From contig JAHIJO010000018.1 of assembly GCA_018898455.1 (NCBI GenBank), forward strand, positions 1 through 46,621: DNA of 46,621 nt, given 5' to 3'. Positions 24,642 to 33,793 of this stretch are shown piece by piece; within the stretch, counting starts at the first letter, position 1; the number at the start of each line of letters is the position of its first letter. Source of the DNA: Verrucomicrobiota bacterium. GTDB taxonomy: Bacteria > Verrucomicrobiota > Kiritimatiellia > JAAZAB01. Made by a program: the position numbers and the translations under genes. The notes beneath the pieces are model-generated. The model had not been told where the DNA came from. It saw only the letters and a list, made by a program, of their open reading frames with translations, and searched no databases.

Positions 24642-26138
24642 ATGAATTCCATCGGTTTTGACAACGATAAATATCTCCAGGAACAGACGGCAGCCATCCA
24701 TGAACGGGTTCAGCGGTTTCAGAAGCTCTATCTGGAATTCGGCGGCAAGCTCATGTTCGACTATCATGCCGCACGGGTCCTGCCCGGTTATGACCCCAAC
24801 GTCAAAATGCGCCTGCTCCAGAAGTTGAAGGACCAGGCTGATGTTCTCCTGTGCATTTATGCCGGCGATATCGAGCGGAAAAAAATGCGGGCGGATTTCG
24901 GCATTACTTACGATTCGGACGCGCTCAAGCTGATTGATGATCTGCACGAATGGGGCATCGAGGTGCTTGGCGTCGTTATCACCCGCTATGATGATCAGCC
25001 GGCGGCCCGGCAGTTCCGCAACAAGCTGGAACGACGGAACGTCCGCGTAATCATTCATCGGGCCACCCGCGGGTATCCCACCGATGTGGACCTCATTGTC
25101 AGCGATGCCGGCTACGGCGCCAACGAGTATGTCGAGACCCATAAGCCGCTGGTGGTGGTCACCGGTCCCGGTCCCGGCAGCGGCAAGCTGGCGACCTGTT
25201 TGACCCTCCTGTACCACGATCATCGGCGCGGACGGTCATCCGGCTATGCCAAGTTCGAGACGTTTCCCATCTGGAACCTGCCGCTGAAGCATCCCGTGAA
25301 CATTGCCTATGAAGCCGCCACCGCCGATATCGGCGATTACAATCTGATGGATCCGTTTCATCAGGAGGCCTATCAGCAGAGCGTGGTCAACTACAACCGC
25401 GACGTGGAAGTGTTTCCCGTCCTTAAGCGCATTTTTGAAAAAATCATGGGGGGCAAATCCCTTTACCAGTCGCCGACCGATATGGGCGTCAACCGGGCCG
25501 GCTTCGGCATTAGCGACGACGCCTTGGTCTGCACGGCATCCCGGCAGGAGGTGGTCCGGCGCTATTTCCGCTATGCCTGCGAATATGCCATGGGGCTGAC
25601 GGAGAGCGAAACGGTCCAGCGCATCGAGCGGCTCCTTCAGGTGTTGGGCATTCGGCCCGAGGATCGTCGGGTGGTCGAACCGGCGCGGCAGGCCGCGCGC
25701 GCCGGCAAGGGGAACATGGGCATTTGCTGTGGCGCTGCCATCGAGTTAAAGGACGGCACGGTGATCACGGGTAAAAATTCACCGCTCCTGCACGCGGCCT
25801 CCAGCATGATTCTGAATACGATCAAGCATCTGGCGGAAATCCCGGATAAAATTCACCTCCTGTCTCCGAACATCACGGCTTCCATCGGTATCCTGAAACG
25901 CGACATTCTGAACGGCAAGGCCGAAAGCCTGAACCTGGATGAAACACTCGTGGCGCTCAGCATCAGTTCCACCACCAATCCGTCCGCTCAGATGGCCATG
26001 GAGAAACTGCGGGAATTGTCGGGCTGTGAAATGCATTTGACGCACATTCCGACTCCCGGCGATGAGGCCGGACTGAAACGCCTGGGCGTCAACCTGACCA
26101 GTGACCCGAATTTCCCGACTAAGAACCTGTTTTTCTAG
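24642..26138 (+). CDS. DUF1846 (UPF0371) family protein
   Basis: 498-residue soluble protein of the DUF1846 family. Recognisable stretches include the N-terminal GFDNDKYLQEQTAAI, FDYHAARVLPGYDPNVKM, VVVTGPGPGSGKLATCLTLL (a nucleotide-binding-like loop), KFETFPIWNLPLKHPVN and SPTDMGVNRAGFGI. The gene is divergent from the purF-like gene across a 285-bp gap, in which I see only a GTCCC/GGGAC inverted repeat around 24450. Its stop overlaps the stop of the convergent FHA kinase by 4 bp. AAGGAAA precedes the ATG. Biochemical function is not established to my knowledge. Confidence 0.93.
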   Translation: MNSIGFDNDKYLQEQTAAIHERVQRFQKLYLEFGGKLMFDYHAARVLPGYDPNVKMRLLQKLKDQADVLLCIYAGDIERKKMRADFGITYDSDALKLIDDLHEWGIEVLGVVITRYDDQPAARQFRNKLERRNVRVIIHRATRGYPTDVDLIVSDAGYGANEYVETHKPLVVVTGPGPGSGKLATCLTLLYHDHRRGRSSGYAKFETFPIWNLPLKHPVNIAYEAATADIGDYNLMDPFHQEAYQQSVVNYNRDVEVFPVLKRIFEKIMGGKSLYQSPTDMGVNRAGFGISDDALVCTASRQEVVRRYFRYACEYAMGLTESETVQRIERLLQVLGIRPEDRRVVEPARQAARAGKGNMGICCGAAIELKDGTVITGKNSPLLHAASSMILNTIKHLAEIPDKIHLLSPNITASIGILKRDILNGKAESLNLDETLVALSISSTTNPSAQMAMEKLRELSGCEMHLTHIPTPGDEAGLKRLGVNLTSDPNFPTKNLFF

Positions 26139-27853
26139 CAGCTTGATGCCGCATCCACCGGCAGTTTGATCGAGAACGAGGATCCCTTTCCCGGCTCACT
26201 GTCCACCTCGATGGTGCCGCCGTGGTTCTGAATGATTCCGTAACTTACGGAAAGACCGAGCCCGGTTCCACCGAGGCTGTCCTCCTGTTTTTTGGTCGAG
26301 AAGAAGGGATCGAAGATTCTCTTTTTCACGTCCGCAGTCATTCCCATACCGTCATCCTGTATTCGGCAGACCACAAAGGTCTTACCGTTGGACTGTTCTT
26401 TTTCAGTGATGATGGCAATCTTGCCGTCCTTCGTGTCCAGGGACTGGATGGCATTAATGAGGATGTTCAAGAGTACCTGCCGGATCTGGTTGGCGTCGGC
26501 CAGGATCGGCGGGAGATCGGCCGCCAGGCGTTTGTCCGGCTGGACCCTGGCTTTGGACATTTCATGGGACAGAAACACGACGGTGTTTTCCACGAGTTCA
26601 TTGATGTGAATGAGGCACTTGGCCGGCGGCGCCTGCTTGGCGAACTGCAGAAGCCGGTTGATGATTTCGTTGCAATGGAGCACGCCTTCCTGGATGGTTT
26701 TCAGGCTATCCAACACATCCATATCGCCAACTTTCTCAATTCTGTGTTCCTTCAACTGCTTTTCCAGGAGCTCGGCATAGGTCAGGATAATGGCCATCGG
26801 ATTTTTGACATCATGCACGATACCAGCGGTCAGCCGGCCAACGGCGGCCAGTTTCTCGGATTGCACCAGGCCGTCATGGGCCGATTTCAGCCGCTCATGA
26901 GCCTCGTGCAAAGCGGCTTTTTCCGTCGCCAGTTTTTCGTAAAGCAAGGCGTTTTCCAGGGCTGTGCCGGCCTGAACGCCAATGGCGGATAACAGTTTAA
27001 GATCGTCGCGATCGATCCGATGTTCGACCAGCACAGCGTTAGCCTGCAAGACGCCCAGTAAATGGTCCCGGCTTTGCAACGGCACGCACATTGCCGACCG
27101 GATATGCAGGAACGCGATGCTTTCCTGAACGTTCAAACGTCCGTCCTGCTGGGCATCATAGGTCAGCACGGCTTTGTGTTCCTGCAGTACCAGGCGGATC
27201 AGGCTGGTGCTGAATGCCGGGCTTTCCGTGGCGCCCGTCGTGTCGCGGCGTCGTTGCCCCCGGCAGATCAACTCTCCGGTGTTGTCCTGCAACAGATGCA
27301 GGGAACAGATGTCAACCTGCGGCATTTCGGCAAGAATGATATCCAGGATTCGGGAAACGAGAGCTTCAGGATCGAGAACGGCGTTGATGATCTGGTCGAC
27401 CCGGTAAATAGCCTCCAGGTCCGACTTGGCCCGCTGGAGGGATCCGATGTCCTTTTCATCCACTTCCTGCGTCAGGAGTTGCCGTTCCCGGGTATCCAGC
27501 GTTATGGTATGGGTAGTGGTTAACCGGGACGGCTGATCGGATTCCAATGCGCGCTCAACGCTTGATGGCGAGCACCGGAATTGGACGACGGTATTGCCCA
27601 AAGTAATCTGATCGCCGTCCACCAGGCGTGCCTGTAACACTTTGAGATCATTGATGAACAGACCGTTTCGACTCCCCATGTCTTCAAGGTCGCAGGTCGA
27701 GCCTTGGCAGAGAACGCGGGCATGGACTCGGGAAATCATGTGATCGGCCAGGGAGATGTCGCATCCGATCCTGCCAATGCGGGTTTCCTCACGATCCAGC
27801 CGGAATACCAGGCCGGATTGTGCTCCTTTGATGACTATTAACTCAGCCGACAT
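26135..27853 (-). CDS. FHA-GAF sensor histidine kinase
   Basis: 572-residue cytoplasmic histidine kinase. Residues 1-95 form an FHA phosphopeptide-binding domain (TRIGRIGCDISLADHMISRV, then MGSRNGLFIND). A GAF domain (about 155-310) and a short coiled coil follow. The kinase core has HisKA (LTAGIVHDVKNPMAIILTYA, phosphoacceptor His near 347), N-box (LLNILINAIQS), and G-boxes DDGMGMT, FDPFFSTK and GGTGLGLSVSYGIIQNHGG. AGGAGA precedes the ATG. An N-terminal FHA suggests input from a Ser/Thr kinase. No response regulator or Ser/Thr kinase is adjacent, so partners are elsewhere. Confidence 0.93.
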   Translation of the reverse strand: MSAELIVIKGAQSGLVFRLDREETRIGRIGCDISLADHMISRVHARVLCQGSTCDLEDMGSRNGLFINDLKVLQARLVDGDQITLGNTVVQFRCSPSSVERALESDQPSRLTTTHTITLDTRERQLLTQEVDEKDIGSLQRAKSDLEAIYRVDQIINAVLDPEALVSRILDIILAEMPQVDICSLHLLQDNTGELICRGQRRRDTTGATESPAFSTSLIRLVLQEHKAVLTYDAQQDGRLNVQESIAFLHIRSAMCVPLQSRDHLLGVLQANAVLVEHRIDRDDLKLLSAIGVQAGTALENALLYEKLATEKAALHEAHERLKSAHDGLVQSEKLAAVGRLTAGIVHDVKNPMAIILTYAELLEKQLKEHRIEKVGDMDVLDSLKTIQEGVLHCNEIINRLLQFAKQAPPAKCLIHINELVENTVVFLSHEMSKARVQPDKRLAADLPPILADANQIRQVLLNILINAIQSLDTKDGKIAIITEKEQSNGKTFVVCRIQDDGMGMTADVKKRIFDPFFSTKKQEDSLGGTGLGLSVSYGIIQNHGGTIEVDSEPGKGSSFSIKLPVDAASSC

Positions 27854-27996
27854 AAAATCTTCTCCTGGTTTGCTCCTTATCGCCTAGTAGATTCCTCTTT
27901 GTATTAGATTATCACAGAAAAATTGTCCTGTCATGCACTAATTACGGCTTGGTTCAACCAAGAGGTTGGGCAGAAACGATTTCGTAGGTGCAGTAG

Positions 27997-28016
27997 GGGC
28001 TGACCTTGGTCAGCCC
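27997..28016. repeat. Perfect 9-bp hairpin with GTAGGGGCTGA phrase
   Basis: GGGCTGACC (27997-28005) and GGTCAGCCC (28008-28016) form a perfect hairpin with a 2-nt loop, preceded by GTA. The phrase recurs as GTAGGGGCT at 28046 and, in inverted pairs, at 38313-38468. It lies in the 358-bp gap 27854-28212, where I see no convincing gene. Confidence 0.55.
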
Positions 28017-28156
28017 GTCCGTTCCAGCGAGAAGGGGCGGGTCTTGTAGGGGCTCAGGTTGATCTCATCAAGCGAAAGAATTACGCCCGCCACGACTATG
28101 CCAGTGATCGTAACCCCGCTGTTCCTGAAAATGCTCAGGGTCGTATAGCAGGGCCG

Positions 28157-28192
28157 GTTGATGTCCCGGATGTTTACCGGGATCATCAACCT
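28157..28192 (-). other. Long hairpin just downstream of the slipin gene
   Basis: GGTTGATGTCCCGG (28157-28170) and CCGGGATCATCAACC (28178-28192) pair over 14 bp with one bulged base and a 7-nt loop. It begins 21 bp beyond the slipin stop on the minus strand. It lacks a U-run, so it could be a Rho-type or RNA-stabilising 3' end of the nfeD-slipin transcript, or a repeat. Confidence 0.5.
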
Positions 28193-28212
28193 GTGAAGGG
28201 GCATGATCCGGG

Positions 28213-28968
28213 TCAGGGCTGATCCCGTTTGGTCTTGTTAATGAAATACTGCATGAATTCCATGGGGAGCGGGAAGATGATGGTCGAGTTTTTCTCGGTC
28301 GCGATTTCCGTCAGGGTCTGCAAATAACGCAGTTGGACGGATACCGGATTGGGCGCCATGACGTCGGCCGCTTCCTTTAACTTGGTGGAGGCCTGGAATT
28401 CGCCGTCAGCGTGAATGACCTTGGCGCGGCGTTCCCGTTCCGCTTCGGCCTGCTTGGCTAAGGCGCGCCGCATGCCTTCGGGCAGGTCCACGTCCTTGAC
28501 TTCCACGGCGCTGACTTTGATGCCCCACGGATCGGTGCGCGCATCGATAATCTCCTGCAGTTTCAGATTGATCTTCTCACGGTTGGACAGTAGGTCGTCA
28601 AGCTCATGTTCTCCGAGGATGGAGCGCAGGGTCGTCTGGCCTATCTGCGACGTAGCGAACATGTAATCCTCAACCGCTATGATGGCCTTGCTCGGCTCAA
28701 AGACCTGGAAATACATGACCGCATTGACTTTGACCGATACGTTGTCCTTGGTGACCACGTCCTGGGGCGGCACATCCAGCGCCACCGTCCGCAGGGAGAC
28801 CTTGACCATTTTTTCAAACAACGGAATAAGCAGGATCAGGCCCGGTCCGCGAACGCCGACAAATCGGCCCAGGCGGAACACAACCCCGCGTTCGTATTCC
28901 CGCAGGATTTTGATGGTATTAACCAGAATGAACATGACAATGACAATTGTTGTGATTAATGGCGCCAT
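28213..28968 (-). CDS. Slipin / stomatin-like SPFH (band 7) membrane protein
   Basis: 251-residue SPFH-domain protein. An N-terminal membrane anchor ([18 protein letters not shown]) is followed by the stomatin signature [20 protein letters not shown], then [20 protein letters not shown] and, C-terminally, [20 protein letters not shown] in an extended coiled coil. Such proteins form oligomeric rings that organise membrane microdomains and are cleaved or regulated by a NfeD-type partner. The upstream gene is a long-form NfeD (142 bp apart, same strand), the classical pairing. AGGA precedes the ATG. Confidence 0.95.
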   Translation of the reverse strand: MAPLITTIVIVMFILVNTIKILREYERGVVFRLGRFVGVRGPGLILLIPLFEKMVKVSLRTVALDVPPQDVVTKDNVSVKVNAVMYFQVFEPSKAIIAVEDYMFATSQIGQTTLRSILGEHELDDLLSNREKINLKLQEIIDARTDPWGIKVSAVEVKDVDLPEGMRRALAKQAEAERERRAKVIHADGEFQASTKLKEAADVMAPNPVSVQLRYLQTLTEIATEKNSTIIFPLPMEFMQYFINKTKRDQP

Positions 28969-29110
28969 GGTTGCTTCCTTTCGTTTACATTATTGTTTCG
29001 TAACTACTCTCAAGGGGTTCAGGATTCAGTAGCTCGCCATACTTGCCGCCAGCGGATGACTACCGCGACCTTATTCCTCTTTCCTTCATGATTGGCCTGG
29101 CCCAGCCGCC

Positions 29111-30418
29111 TTAGATCACCTCTACTTTCAAGGTCATGCCCTTAACCTGAATGACCTTGATCCGGGTGCCTTCAGTAATCGGGGCGCTGGCCACTGCGTT
29201 CCAATGGGTTCCGGACACGAACACCTGCCCGCTCTTCGCGTTAATGGCCGTTCGTGCATCGCCTTCCTGCCCGATCAAGCCGGCCTCGCCGCTAACCGGC
29301 CTGCGGGCCAGGGAGCGAATGGAGAGCCAGACGCCGATCATAAAGAAAATGGTGGTAACCAGTACCACGGGTATCACAACCTGCATCGAAACGCGCAGGG
29401 CAGGATCCGGACTGTCGAACAGCATGATCGATCCAATAAACATGGCAATAACCCCTCCGACAGTCAGCACCCCGTGCGTCGCCGCCTTGACGTCCACAAT
29501 AAATAACACAATGGCCAGCAGGATCAATAATATTCCGGCAACATTCACGGAAAGCGTCTGGAAGGCAAAGAACGCCAGGATCAGCGAAATAGCCCCAACA
29601 ACGCCCGGCAGGATGGCCCCGGGATTGGAGAGTTCGAAGTAAAGTCCCAGGAGTCCAAGCATGAACAGGACATAGGCAACATTGGGATTGGCGATCGTTG
29701 CCAGTAATTCATCCCGCCAGTTCATCGAGGTGTTGATAACCGACACACCTTTCGTTACCAGTTGCACCTTATTCGTGCCGAGCGTCACGGTCCGACCGTC
29801 GATCGCGTCGAGCAGGGCGGGGAGGGAGGGCGCAATCAGGTCGATCACTTTTTTCTGCAGGGCTTCCGTTTCCGAGAGTGAAACGCTGTCTTTGACCGCG
29901 GAGTTGGCCCATTCTATGTTGCGGCCGCGCTTTTCGGCGATGGACCGGATGAACGCCGCCGCGTCGTTTTCCGCCTTGGCAGTCATATTCGTATCGATGG
30001 TGCCGGATGTGGGGCCGAGCGTCACCGGGTGAGCGGCGCCGATGGCCGTGCCGGGCGCCATGGCAGCTATATGCGCCGCCATGGTGATAAACGCTCCGGC
30101 GGACGCCGCGCGCGAGCCTGACGGGGCAACATAGACCACCACCGGAACTTTGGACGCCATGATCTTCTTGATAATCAACCGCATGGAATCGTCCAGACCG
30201 CCGGGTGTATCCAGTTCAAAAACAACGCATTCAGCCACCTGGTTTTCGGCTTGCTCCACAGTCTGAATCATGAATCGGGCGGTAACGGGGCCAATGATGC
30301 CGTCAATCCGGGCCACCACGGTTTCCCGGGCGGCGGCGGGCAATACAAGGAGGGAGCTGGCTGCGATCAGACCCGTGATGAATGCAAATCTTGTCAAAAC
30401 CATCGGGCTCTTTGTCAT
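29111..30418 (-). CDS. Long-form NfeD membrane serine protease (ClpP class)
   Basis: About 435 residues. A signal peptide (TRFAFITGLIAASSLLVLPA) leads into a ClpP-like Ser protease domain (about 30-220): ELDTPGGLDDSMRLIIKKI supplies the oxyanion strand, and the nucleophile Ser lies in SRAASAGAFI. Next come four or five membrane helices (about 230-360) and a C-terminal OB-fold NfeD domain (GLIGQEGDARTAINAKSGQV, VEVI end). It is expected to cleave the hydrophobic tail of its slipin partner, encoded downstream. ATG 30418 has AAGG nearby; upstream in-frame starts at 30439 and TTG 30454 are possible. Confidence 0.93.
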   Translation of the reverse strand: MTKSPMVLTRFAFITGLIAASSLLVLPAAARETVVARIDGIIGPVTARFMIQTVEQAENQVAECVVFELDTPGGLDDSMRLIIKKIMASKVPVVVYVAPSGSRAASAGAFITMAAHIAAMAPGTAIGAAHPVTLGPTSGTIDTNMTAKAENDAAAFIRSIAEKRGRNIEWANSAVKDSVSLSETEALQKKVIDLIAPSLPALLDAIDGRTVTLGTNKVQLVTKGVSVINTSMNWRDELLATIANPNVAYVLFMLGLLGLYFELSNPGAILPGVVGAISLILAFFAFQTLSVNVAGILLILLAIVLFIVDVKAATHGVLTVGGVIAMFIGSIMLFDSPDPALRVSMQVVIPVVLVTTIFFMIGVWLSIRSLARRPVSGEAGLIGQEGDARTAINAKSGQVFVSGTHWNAVASAPITEGTRIKVIQVKGMTLKVEVI

Positions 30419-30462
30419 CCACGCCTTTCCGCGACGCATCCCGGCCTGATTCAATAATCCGC

Positions 30463-30550
30463 GTGACTATTCAGGTCGTCCGACTTTGGCTCGCCACGCG
30501 CCACGAGTGGAGTGCGTCCGCCGGGACTCATGGATTCGCTGAATAGTTAC
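30463..30550. repeat. 88-bp element bounded by 12-bp inverted repeats
   Basis: GTGACTATTCAG (30463-30474) and CTGAATAGTTAC (30539-30550) are inverted repeats with 11 of 12 matching positions. The 64-bp interior is GC-rich and has no reading frame of note. The form is that of a miniature inverted-repeat element. It lies in the 345-bp gap between nfeD and the next membrane-protein gene; the remainder of the gap shows nothing else I can name. Confidence 0.5.
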
Positions 30551-30763
30551 AAATACGCTTTATTGTGACCCGCCCTGGCAGGATCGTCAAGCATTCAAAT
30601 GGGCCGGGATAAAGGATGAAAATAATCGGAGCCCGCTATTGATTCATGTCCAACCAGGCTTTATAGTATTGCCACGTTCGCTAAGTTTGGGTATAGGGAT
30701 TTTCTGCCTCTGGCGACAAATTCGAGCGGAGGCAAAGACAGCATCAAACAAGGAGGGGTTATC

Positions 30764-31378
30764 ATGGACGAGGTAAAAGTGGATGTGAAATTCGGCGAGT
30801 GGATCCGGCAGGGATTCGAGCTGTTCAAGGCGAACGCCGTGGTGCTGATTGTCGCCAGCCTGTTGGCCCTGGTAATCGGCGGCGCCACCGGGTTCATTCT
30901 CAGTGGGCCGATGTTTGCCGGTGTGATCTTGATTGCCCTTGCCCTGGTGGACAAGAAAGAACCCAAGCCGGATATCGGCGCGGTGTTCAAGGGGTTCGAT
31001 TATTTTCTGAACACCTTTCTCTTTTGTCTGGTGTGGGGAATCCTGGTTTTCGTGGTGGTGGGTCTGTTGAGCATTATTGTCTGTGTCGGGCATCTGCTGG
31101 CGGTGGTTCTTGTCATTGGCCTGAAAACCATGCTCATGTTTGCCCTCTTCCTGATCGTTGACCGCAAGCTGGAATTCTGGCCGGCTTCCATGGCCAGCAT
31201 CAACCGGGTCAAGGGAAACTTTTTCCCTTTGCTTGCCTTCATGCTTATCGCCTCCCTGTTTAACGCGATCGGATTTATGGTCTGTGGCCTGGGCCTGATC
31301 GTGACGCTGCCAATCACCATTTGCTGTCTGGCGGTGGCCTATCGTGATGTGTTCGGGCCGGCGCCGGTGAGCGCCTGA
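30764..31378 (+). CDS. Hydrophobic membrane protein, unknown family
   Basis: 204-residue integral membrane protein with about five or six hydrophobic segments. They include VLIVASLLALVIGGATGFIL, a segment near 60, then FCLVWGILVFVVVGLLSIIV, LLAVVLVIGLKTMLMFALFL, a segment with LLAFMLIASLFNAIGFMVCG, and the last one with VTLPITICCLAVAY. Amphipathic linkers such as FGEWIRQGFELFKAN and a soluble N-terminal stub resemble the uncharacterised membrane domain seen in DUF975-like proteins. AAGGAGGGG precedes the ATG at good distance. The stop is 3 bp before the DUF2752 gene, so the pair is an operon. No function is assigned. Confidence 0.8.
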   Translation: MDEVKVDVKFGEWIRQGFELFKANAVVLIVASLLALVIGGATGFILSGPMFAGVILIALALVDKKEPKPDIGAVFKGFDYFLNTFLFCLVWGILVFVVVGLLSIIVCVGHLLAVVLVIGLKTMLMFALFLIVDRKLEFWPASMASINRVKGNFFPLLAFMLIASLFNAIGFMVCGLGLIVTLPITICCLAVAYRDVFGPAPVSA

Positions 31379-31381
31379 TCC

Positions 31382-31831
31382 ATGAACCGCGGCCTTTCGG
31401 GATTGTTCAGGGCTGAGCGGCCGGCATTGTACGGGCGGGTGATGGTGAATCACCTGCCTTGGGTTCTGCTGTCGGGAGCCCTCCTGCTGGGATCTTTTTT
31501 TCTGCCGCTCGATAAGATCACCTTCCGTACCTGCGTCTTCCTGCGCTGGACGGGTTATCCGTGTGTGAGTTGCGGCTGGACGCGGGGCTTTGTTGCCATG
31601 GCCAACGGACAATGGCTGGCGGTTCTCCATGACTGTCCCCTGGCGGCCGGGTTGTACGGGCTGACCACCATGCTCTTTGCCTGGCATGCGGCCGCGCTGA
31701 TCCTGGGCGTAAATCTGGAGCGGGGTTCGTGGCTCAGGCTGGATGGGCAGCGGGGACTGTGGATCATTGTCACCGCCACCCTGATGGTGCTGGCCAACTG
31801 GATGTATCGCCTGGCAATGGGGTTTAAATAA
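31382..31831 (+). CDS. DUF2752 membrane protein
   Basis: 149-residue membrane protein with three or so hydrophobic segments and the DUF2752 signature: CVFLRWTGYPCVSCGWTRGF followed by GQWLAVLHDCPLAAG. The signature's three Cys (CVFLRWTGYPCVSCG) are in a loop next to a membrane helix. The family is of unknown function and often pairs with another small membrane protein, as here with the gene ending 3 bp upstream. Confidence 0.88.
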   Translation: MNRGLSGLFRAERPALYGRVMVNHLPWVLLSGALLLGSFFLPLDKITFRTCVFLRWTGYPCVSCGWTRGFVAMANGQWLAVLHDCPLAAGLYGLTTMLFAWHAAALILGVNLERGSWLRLDGQRGLWIIVTATLMVLANWMYRLAMGFK

Positions 31832-31855
31832 GGTTAAAAACCGTTCGTCGTCCTT

Positions 31856-31895
31856 GGTTCTTCGTTAAACAACGACGAACAAAGAACGAAGAACC
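31856..31895. repeat. Phrase-like inverted repeat before argS
   Basis: GGTTCTTCGTT (31856-31866) and AACGAAGAACC (31885-31895) form a perfect 11-bp inverted repeat, extended on both sides by related CGTCGT and ACGACGAAC words. It ends 17 bp before the argS ATG, and the only purine-rich stretch near the start (AGGAA at 31896-31900) abuts it. Confidence 0.6.
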
Positions 31896-31912
31896 AGGAA
31901 CGATTGTATTTC

Positions 31913-33634
31913 ATGACCACGATTGATCAGATACTGACCGATTGGGTGAGAGCTGAATTCACGCGGATATTTCCGGAAGCCGGTGACGCGCTGTCCGCCG
32001 TCCAAGTGGTGTCGGCTGGTTCCCCGGACTACGGCGATTACCAGTGCAATGCGGCCCTGGCCCTGGCCCGGTCGCTGAAACGAAAGCCCCGTGATATTGC
32101 GCAGACGTTCCTGGATCAGGCGTCAAGGCCGGAGAGCGTCGAGCGGCTGGAAGTCGCCGGTCCCGGGTTCATCAATATTCACCTCAAGACAATCTGGCTG
32201 GCGGGCCACGTGGCGGCGGTTCTGAAGGACGAGCGCCTGGGCGTGCCGACGATTGGAACCGGACGGACGGTGGTCCTTGATTATTCCAGCCCGAATGTGG
32301 CCAAACCGATGCATATCGGGCACATCCGTTCGACGGTGATCGGCAATGCCCTGGATCGCCTCCATCGCTTTCTAGGATACCGGGTGATTTCGGATAATCA
32401 CCTTGGGGACTGGGGCACCCAGTTCGGCATTATCATCATGGGATATCGGCATTTTGCCGATCAGCAGGCCCTGGCCGACTCGCCGGTTGAGGAGTTGGAA
32501 CGGATCTACGTGAAGAGTTACGAGCAGTCGAAGGCCGGCGATGAGTGGCTCCAGCAATGCCGGCAGGAACTCGTCAAGCTCCAGGCGGGCGATGCCGAAA
32601 ACCAGGCGCTCTGGCGGCAGTTTGTCGACTTGTCCCTCAAGGAATTCAACCGGATCTACCTGCGCCTGGGCGTGGCTTTCGATCTTACCCGCGGGGAAAG
32701 CTATTACAATCCCCGCTTGCCGGCGGTCATCGACATGCTTCAGCAGAAAGGACTGGCCCGTGAAAGTGAAGGAGCGCTGGTCGTCTTTCTGGAGGACGAG
32801 AAACTGCCGGTCTGCATGGTCCGGAAAAGCGACGGCGGGTACAACTATGCCACCACCGATCTGGCCACGCTCATCAGCCGCCAGGAGGAATTCGATCCGG
32901 AAACCATCGTCTATGTCACCGACGAGCGCCAGCAGTTGCACTTCAAGCAGATTTTTACCGTTGGCAAAAAGCTCGGCATCCGGGCCCGCCTGCACCATGT
33001 CTGGTTCGGCCTGATGCGCCTTCCGGAAGGCACATTTTCGACCCGCCAGGGTAACGTGATCAAACTGGAGCGCCTGCTGGATGAGTCCGAGACCCGGGCG
33101 TTGGCCGTGGTCCGGCAGACGAGCCCGGCGATGCCGGAAAATCAGCAGAAGGCAGTGGCGCGGGCGGTGGGGATCGGCGCGGTGAAATACGCGGATTTAA
33201 GTCAAAACCCGCAAAGCCTGGTGACGTTCAGCTGGGATAAGGCCCTGGCGCTGGACGGTAATTCCGCGCCGTATCTGCAATACGCCTATGCCCGCATCCG
33301 GAGCGTGCAGGACAAGTACCGGGACCAGTTTCCCGGTCGCGATCCCGAGGCCTTTCCCATCCGCCTGGATGAACCGGTGGAGCGGGCCTTGGCACTCCAG
33401 GTCGCGCGCTTCGCCGAAGCCGTGACGATGGCGGCCCGGCTGTACAAACCCAGCGTACTGGCCGACTATCTATTTGCGCTATCGGGTCTGTATAACGGGT
33501 TTTACCAGAATGTGCCGTTCCTGAAGGCCCCGGAAGGTGTTCGGGAAAGCCGGGTCCGACTCTGCGGCGTCGTGGCCCGCATTCTCCGCCAGGGGCTGGA
33601 CCTGCTGGGGATCGAGACGCCGGAACGGATCTGA
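31913..33634 (+). CDS. argS: Arginyl-tRNA synthetase
   Basis: Class I aminoacyl-tRNA synthetase charging tRNA-Arg (one of which is encoded at 16697-16773). The N-terminal additional domain (QILTDWVRAEFTRIFPEA) precedes the HIGH signature in SPNVAKPMHIGHIRSTVIGN. ArgS-typical motifs follow: DNHLGDWGTQFG, YATTDLATL, VTDERQQLHFKQIF and, in place of a KMSKS loop, STRQGNVIKLERLL. The C-terminal anticodon-binding helices end GIETPERI. About 573 residues. ATG 31913 is preferred to TTG 31904, which sits too close to AGGAA. The start region was shaped by a repeat. Confidence 0.96.
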   Translation: MTTIDQILTDWVRAEFTRIFPEAGDALSAVQVVSAGSPDYGDYQCNAALALARSLKRKPRDIAQTFLDQASRPESVERLEVAGPGFINIHLKTIWLAGHVAAVLKDERLGVPTIGTGRTVVLDYSSPNVAKPMHIGHIRSTVIGNALDRLHRFLGYRVISDNHLGDWGTQFGIIIMGYRHFADQQALADSPVEELERIYVKSYEQSKAGDEWLQQCRQELVKLQAGDAENQALWRQFVDLSLKEFNRIYLRLGVAFDLTRGESYYNPRLPAVIDMLQQKGLARESEGALVVFLEDEKLPVCMVRKSDGGYNYATTDLATLISRQEEFDPETIVYVTDERQQLHFKQIFTVGKKLGIRARLHHVWFGLMRLPEGTFSTRQGNVIKLERLLDESETRALAVVRQTSPAMPENQQKAVARAVGIGAVKYADLSQNPQSLVTFSWDKALALDGNSAPYLQYAYARIRSVQDKYRDQFPGRDPEAFPIRLDEPVERALALQVARFAEAVTMAARLYKPSVLADYLFALSGLYNGFYQNVPFLKAPEGVRESRVRLCGVVARILRQGLDLLGIETPERI

Positions 33635-33637
33635 AAT

Positions 33638-33660
33638 TTTTCCGGGAGGAACCCGGAAAA
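33638..33660. other. Hairpin after argS with 5' T-run and 3' A-run
   Basis: Perfect 9-bp arms TTTTCCGGG/CCCGGAAAA with a 5-nt loop, starting 4 bp after the argS stop. As at 22930-22960 the T-run is 5' and the A-run 3', opposite to an intrinsic terminator. Confidence 0.6.
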
Positions 33661-33665
33661 TATAT

Positions 33666-33690
33666 CGCCGTTGCGGCGGAATAAATTTTT
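33666..33690 (+). terminator. Weak candidate terminator downstream of argS
   Basis: CGCCG TTG CGGCG stem followed, after GAATAAA, by five T. The U-run is detached from the stem, so the call is tentative. Together with the preceding hairpin it separates argS from rsmB. Confidence 0.3.
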
Positions 33691-33793
33691 ATCGCAATCC
33701 ATAGGTACTCGCGGACACAAATACGCTGACGTATGACCGCGAGCGCCTGTGAAAACAGGGCAAGGTTAATCCGTAGCTCAAAAAAACATTTCT

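Noticed and set aside
28010-28204. 64-residue minus-strand frame after the slipin gene
   Set aside because: It spans two hairpins of repeat type and resembles no family.
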